From the NCBI GenBank assembly GCA_038501195.1, contig JBBPUQ010000007.1, positions 3,077,501-3,141,500 on the forward strand: a stretch of DNA of 64,000 nucleotides, written 5' to 3'. The position numbers were made by a program, and so were the translations under genes. This DNA is from Nemania diffusa (Eukaryota; Ascomycota; Sordariomycetes; Xylariales; Xylariaceae). Below the pieces are notes generated by a model, which was given only the letters and a program-made list of their open reading frames with translations, had not been told where the DNA came from and ran no database searches. Below, piece by piece: positions 58,396-64,000 of the stretch (the first letter of the stretch is position 1; each line of letters begins with the position of its first letter).

Positions 58396-61002
58396 CTATC
58401 CCGTAAAGCCCATAGGCGAGAAATCCAACTTTGAAAAATCAAAGCCCCCGTAAGGCAAAGCTTGCTGGTTGGTATTGTCGTCATTATCCATCATCAAGTT
58501 TCCCCACATATCCAAGCTGAAATTCGTCGGGTCTGCATTGCCTCCTAGATACTGGTTCACGTCACCCAGATCGAGCGACATCTGTTGAAAAGGGGACGTC
58601 TGCTGCAGGAAGAACGGCTGCGATGCCGACGATGGTGACCCTGTCGAGGTCGTGTACGAGGACGGCCCGCGAGAGGACGATAAGAGCTGACGAAGGCGAA
58701 CAACAAACTCAGGGACATCGACCTGCTGTCCACATTGCGCGAGAGCTTGCTCCCGGATGGCCCATGCTTTGAGCGTGAACTGGGCTTGACGTTCGAATTT
58801 CTTTTGCGAAAGGTCGAACAAGTCTGGGTGAAGCTCATGGATCGACCCGAGAGCGATCCAAGCGCGCTCGGTAAGTTTGCCTGTCGGCCTCTTGTAAAGT
58901 TTGGCGGCAAATAGAAGTAGGGCATCGACGTGGAAGCCGGCCCTGATAAACCATAAGAACCCTGTGTGGGCGAGGCGTTTATATACATCGGCGTTTCTGG
59001 CGTGGTTGTTTACAAACGATTTGAATAGACTGTCAATCTGGTCGAATATCTCGGTCCCGAATTCAGGCTGTTCGCACATCGGGATCATGATATCCCGCAT
59101 CTTATCAATAAAGAGAGGGCGTATCATCGCGGCAGCTTGTTGGACGTCCCCTCCAGCTGGATCAACATATTGGCGCTCGAATTCAGCCAGCTCTGCGTCT
59201 ATCTCGTCGACATGGGCACGATATATTTCAATAGGCCCAGGGGAGAGTTGCGGAGAAGTGTGTTTGCCACCATCGCGTAGCGCTACGAAGGCGGCTTCGA
59301 ATTCGCGGTGTGTCCTACTTGTAAATCGCTGATAGGTGTAAATGACAAGGACAAACGCCATTTCAGAGGGACCATTCCGGGGTACCAGAGGCTTCAATGA
59401 GTTCGGAGATAGATCCTCGTCATTTAGGTTTTGGGGCATCTTGGAGTCCCAGTTTGAGGGTACCCAAGAGTGGCTCAGACCAGACAACATGGCATATCTA
59501 GAATCTTGCGTGAGAACGTGCCACCACAACCTTCGTCGCATTTCAGCTTCGAAAGGTGCGAGATTGAACTGCTCGCCGTCGCGATGATAGCCCATCTTCT
59601 GGGCAATGCGCATGACCGTACCACCCATGATCCAAATCGAATGGTTGTCGGCACGGCCATTTAACGAGAGCTACATAATTATTCGTTAGCAGAGCACTTT
59701 AAATTCGAAAGCAGTGAGAGTACCATATAGAATAAAAGAGCCTGCAATATCGTCATATTGTAGTTTTTCAGGAAATTCGAGCGAGCCAAAGCAAGTTTTG
59801 TGCCTCGAGTGAATCGGTTCAAGGCCTCATCCCGGGTCATGCCAAGTAGTTGGATTGCTTCTTCGTTAGTGAGTGACACGACGGTCATGGTATACATGGA
59901 AAAGAGGAGGCCTTGGTATGCCAATGGAACTTTATTGATGTCGGCGGCAGCATCCGTCACATATGGCTGTAGGCTGGGGACGTGAATTAACTTGGTTAGG
60001 GGGTTAACCCGGTCGATGAAAAGTCGCCATAACCTGAAGACATTGACAAGGCTATATTCAAATAGGTGTCAGTAAGCGTAAATACTCCGGGGACTGAACA
60101 TAATGAACCTATTTCAAGAAAAATTAGACACTTACTCTGGTTGTAGTTCCTGCAGATTAATGGCTGTATCTTCAACGCTGAGAAAGAGGTCTGCGCTGTT
60201 GTCCGCGCTGTTTTCAGGCGAGAGAGCGGCTGTGCCCGACTCGGATTCCTGGTCATCGTCGTCGAGAAGATTTCTCATCGCTGCCAGCTACAAACAGGAG
60301 TGAGCACTTGGGACCTTAATTGATCCAGGGAGGCCATGGACTTTACCTCATCATGGAAGCTAATTCGGATGTAATTGTCCATGAAGCGAACGTTGCCATC
60401 CTCTTCGATAACCTTGCCAGTAGGTTTATACGCCGGTTTGGGGACGCTTTCTACTTTTATGGGTGATGAGGAGGCGGCCTGGCTACTACTGCTACTTTTA
60501 CTAGGCCCAGCAATAGTAGGGGCTGGTTCCCCTTGGGGTGGAGGACCATTGCCGTCGGCATACTGCTTAAGAAGCTGCTCACAGCGTGCCAGACGCTCGA
60601 GAAGATCCTGGTTTGGGCGACGACGTTTGTGTGGCGGGGCTGGTATGCTTGGCTTGCAAGCAATTTTTGCCTGGGGTGTGTCTCAGTAAGTAAGTGAGGA
60701 AGTAGGTAACCTGGCGGGTATGCGATGCGACCAGCCGTGAGATGAGGGGTGTCATGATGATGAGCATGCGCATGAGCATGAGCCAGAAAACCATGTTGAC
60801 GGCAAGCTCATTGACCCAAGTTCATGAGACTCATTATGAGATCTGACGAAGACAACAAATAAATATCTACCTTAACACAGTTTGAGCATGGCTGTTGGCG
60901 ATCACACTTGATCTTGCGATACTGACAGTGAACGCATGCTAGTATCTTGGTCGGCTTAGGAGGGTGGTGGGGTGGTGCCGCAGCGGCGGTTGGCGCTGAC
61001 AT
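58396..61002 (-). CDS. Zn2Cys6 zinc-cluster transcription factor with fungal_trans domain, 5 exons
   Basis: Exons on the minus strand: 61002-60871, 60670-60347, 60287-60136, 60051-59724 and 59670-58396. All introns (200, 59, 84 and 53 nt) are GT-AG and in phase, giving 736 residues. The zinc cluster is exact: Cys23, 26, 33, 39, 42 and 49 (x2-x6-x5-x2-x6), with basic QYRKIKCD. Intron 1 splits it between the fifth and sixth cysteine. A short coiled coil (NQDLLERLARCEQLLKQ, about 66-82) may mediate dimerisation. The fungal-specific transcription factor domain runs from about 200 to 480 (FRLWRLFIDRVNPLTKLIHVP, GLLFSMYTM, RRRLWWHVLTQDSRYA). The C-terminus is Gln/Asn-rich and acidic, likely activating. 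I chose ATG 61002 because the frame has no upstream ATG. Target pathway unknown. Confidence 0.94.
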
Positions 61003-63885
61003 GGCAACAAAATCCAAACTCCGCGGCTATAGTAGGCAGGTTTCTTTGTAAGAGTTTGTAGGGTGCCGCCTACGCTTGCTTCCGCGGGCGTTCACGTTAG
61101 CAAGTGGGAATGGCCTCGTGTTGTTTGTTCTCCGGTGGCGAGTACGAGCGTTGGCCTGGCCGCATGAATTGCGTTGTAAGATGGTTGAAGTCTTTGTTGA
61201 TCAGGCTCGATAGATAAGATCTTGGTGGATCTCAGTTAGGGAGGTAGGTTAGGTAGGTAGACTAAAGGCTGACGAGAGACTTGACACGGGGCGTCTTTGT
61301 CCCTAACCTATCTACTCCGTACTCCGTACCTGTATGTGTCGTGTGTCTCAGGTGTGTACTTAGTAGGTATCGAGGGGCAGACTCGGGGTTTTCTGAGCTC
61401 CGATTTCCAATTCGTTATCGGTCTTCGGCGTAAGGCAGGCAGTTTTACGTATTCTCTACCACCAGCTGGGCACTTGCGCCGGGCACTGGCGTGGACTGAG
61501 CTGACCTAGACTACTGTACGCTGGACGCTGCGCTGCGCTGGGTAGGTTTAGGTAGGTAGGTACCTATATTAATAATATGCACTAGGTAGGTACGAGAATA
61601 ATGCAAATATGTATACAATGTGTGGGTGGGTTCGGCGGAATTGGGGCAATAAGAACAAACTGCTAAATATATATATCAACCGTCTCCAACCCCGGTTCCC
61701 GTTGGTTAGTTATTAATTCAGCTGCCTATTCGTCGTCGTCATCTTCTTCTATAATATTCGTTTCATAACTCGCAAGGAACCATGACTCACGACGAGAACA
61801 TCGATATTTCGAGTTAGTTGCAACTTACAAGCCACACAACTAGGTATATGCTCATAGAGAGGATACGAACGGCTGGGCCTTTCATTTCCAGCGCTCGTAC
61901 TCTGTCCAATGACTCAGCAGGTGGCAGGTGTGAGTAGCATTCTCTATCTGATCCGCCGTCGCTTTACAAAGTAGGCAATTCCACGAAGAGCTATTAATTC
62001 AAATGATTCATGTTGTTTTTCTGAGTCATCTCGGCCTGTATTGGATGGATAGTGCTCTACACACTTACAGATATTATTCGCAGCCCTTTCTACAGAGTAC
62101 CACCGCGACATCCTTGCCATCATCATCTGCACGTGGCCTTGTGACGCACTTATTGAATCTGACAGTTCAGTTGTGAGCATGGAATTTTATTTTGGTATGT
62201 ATACCCGTAAGCTACATGACAGTAGTTTGTCTACTACGCGTATGGAAATGCCTAAGGCAGAGTAGTCACAAGCTACTATGTAGCTCCGTATTAAAGCGAT
62301 ATATTCCCTTCAATATGATCATAGATAGTCTAGCAACTTTTGATCTCATCTAATTCACAAATACATAAGTATCATTAAATTCTTCTAAGGATAGGCTACG
62401 AGCAGAACCAGGGCGCACACAACATATTTTAGCAGAAGCTAAATAAGTGAAGTAAGCTTCCAAAGGGGGGTTTTTTTTTAATTCTTTTTTAGCTCCTTTT
62501 CATCCGAACTCTGTGTTGCCGTTTTAACTTATCCACTGTCTAATAGGAATGAGAGAATTCGTAATATATAAACTGTCGCCTTCCCGGTATCAAACTCTAA
62601 AACAGTACTACTATAGATTCCAGCAACACAACACCTCAGCTTCGTAGTAGTACCAAATACAATTGCGAAACCCAAAATCATGCCCATACTTATGTATTTC
62701 CTTATAAGCACCTAGTCCAAATACGGCCGAGTTAATTTATTGATGGTTTTCATAGGTATCTATTTTCTCCTTTCCCCTGTTGCCCCTATCCGGGGTCACA
62801 TTGTAGAGCTACCAGGCAGAATCCCCTTGACGTCACCCTTGATCTCATCACCATGCCCTCCTCTAACCCCTCATCATGCCCAGGCTGGTCACAGGGCTGA
62901 TAAGCATGTAGCACGTAGCACTATCTGCTTACCTACCTAAGATAGATAGGTAGGCATTCTCTTAGCCTAGGCTGGGTAGGTATAGCTGCCCAGATTATAC
63001 TAGTCGGGGGGAGATCGCAACTAAGGCAGCCAGTAACAAGTGAGTGTTAACATGGCATGGACTCTAATTCTCCCACGTCGTCACTCGTGGTAGAATGATT
63101 GGTTCCTGTATTAAAATACAGATATTTTCAACTCTAATTCATTTGTTACTAATAAGAGGAAACTTAGAGGAAGTGTTGCAAGTTTAACACTGTAATGACG
63201 AGCATGTTTATACCTAACTACCTAAGGTATATGCGTCTAGGCTGCAAGTATAGTACAGTGTTAGTACTGAAATGCTACTGGGTCTTTAGCACCTTTTCCC
63301 CGCTATACAGTACCTATCCCTATGTTTGTGCTGAACTACACACTGTCTCGCAGCGCCCAAGCCCACGCTAACACGCCACAGAACTCAGTTTCAGCACCGG
63401 GGCATGCTGAAACCTACAGTATTAGTGCACGCGATGGCATCACAAGGAGAACAAGCAGAAGGATGGATAGGTATGCCCTTGAGTCCGGCACCCCTAGAGT
63501 TCGGCTTATCGGCGCAGTGCAGCAACTTATCTGGGCCGCTGCAGCTTATCGGAGCGCTCCTGAATGGTGAACTTGTATCCCGCTTTCTACCCTCCTGTCT
63601 CCCGTCACCTATGCTCTTGTACCCATCATTTTCTATTATCCATCTACGCTATACTCCTCTCCCATCCCATCCTGCCTCACACTGTTGGTTTCTTTCACAG
63701 CCATTTTATTCTTTCCATAGGCCTAAGTGAACCTATAGTCCATTGCATCAGTTTGTCGGGGCCTTCAGCATCTCCAATCCACCGACTCCCTCCTATTCAC
63801 TGTTTGCCCCTCTACACAGCACTCCTTACTTAACAGAGCCTCCTCTCGAAGCAACCCGTCACTTACAACCAACCACGTCGCGGCC
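61003..63885. other. Intergenic, contains an orphan promoter and first exon
   Basis: 61220-61330 and 61540-61600 carry TAGGTAGG and TACTCCGTAC words, probably the upstream region of the minus-strand zinc-cluster gene. 61665-61815 looks like a plus-strand promoter with an orphan exon (separate entry). 61820-63400 shows no gene. 63560-63885 is pyrimidine-rich and is probably the leader of the gene starting at 63886. Confidence 0.5.
61668..61812 (+). other. Orphan promoter with possible first exon
   Basis: A TATA-like TATATATAT (61668-61677) and a pyrimidine-rich leader (61735-61755) precede ATG at 61782. The exon MTHDENIDIS ends at a good donor (GTTAGT at 61813). No convincing continuation exists: the nearest acceptors lead to stops within a few dozen codons. 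It could be a truncated gene, a short transcript or chance. Confidence 0.25.
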
Positions 63886-63980
63886 ATGGCTTCAGAGTCG
63901 CCCCAACCCGTCGCCACAGAGGAAGATGTTCCTCAGAGCGATGGATCAAAGCTGAAAACCTTCTTAACCATTTTACGAAA
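63886..63980 (+). CDS. Probable oxysterol-binding-protein family gene, first exon only (3'-partial)
   Basis: ATG at 63886 follows a long pyrimidine-rich leader with CAACC repeats. The exon encodes 31 residues plus a split codon and ends at a strong donor GTACGT (63981); the rest is outside the window. It ends with SKLKTFLTILRK, which resembles the start of the sterol-binding domain in filamentous-fungal oxysterol-binding proteins (typically followed by FIGV...). If so, the product is a cytosolic lipid-transfer protein at membrane contact sites. The identification rests on about a dozen residues and should be treated as tentative. Confidence 0.45.
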
Positions 63981-64000
63981 GTACGTATCAGTAACACGGG

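Overview
The window looks like nuclear DNA of a filamentous ascomycete, most likely a sordariomycete. Reasons: most introns are short (53-89 nt) with GTAAGT-type donors and CTAAC-type branch points; promoters are pyrimidine-rich; the intergenic DNA is full of TAGGTAGG/CCTACCTA tetramers; and the gene content is typical (zinc-cluster regulators, a HET-like protein, a GMC oxidoreductase, a fungal Grainyhead/CP2 factor, a CorA-like family remnant). Assignment below class is not possible from sequence alone.

Region 1 (1-7 kb): the 3' part of a truncated-looking Zn2Cys6 regulator, a small secreted cysteine-rich protein in three short exons (1933-2396, minus) that a plain ORF scan misses, and a secreted PAF-acetylhydrolase-like hydrolase (4049-5182, minus). 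An inverted pair of about 145-bp repeats (1389-1533 and 6773-6918) brackets the last two genes. Region 2 (7-17 kb): an intronless 1294-aa SF1 helicase ending in six CCHC zinc knuckles, whose stop codon is followed in frame by a seventh, defective knuckle; then 5.7 kb of AT-rich or decayed DNA. Region 3 (17-29 kb): a seven-exon secreted GMC oxidoreductase, an M20 amidohydrolase, a decayed CorA-like gene running antisense into the 3' end of the M20 gene, and a two-exon membrane-anchored HET-like protein (26856-29289, minus).

Region 4 (29-58 kb): a gene desert holding one convincing gene, a three-exon Grainyhead/CP2 factor (41394-44448, minus), with about 12 kb of gene-free DNA downstream of it and 14 kb upstream. 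The desert carries microsatellites, CAG/CTG tracts and short tandem repeats. Region 5 (58-64 kb): a five-exon Zn2Cys6 regulator (58396-61002, minus), an orphan promoter plus first exon near 61.7 kb, and at the right edge the first exon of a probable oxysterol-binding-protein gene.

I see no shared pathway. The mix of secreted enzymes, an effector-like protein, a HET-like protein, truncated genes and AT-rich decayed DNA fits an accessory, repeat-affected region in the left half and a regulator-dominated region in the right half. I found no rRNA, convincing tRNA, CRISPR array or complete transposon. Exon structures were worked out by eye from splice signals and reading phase.
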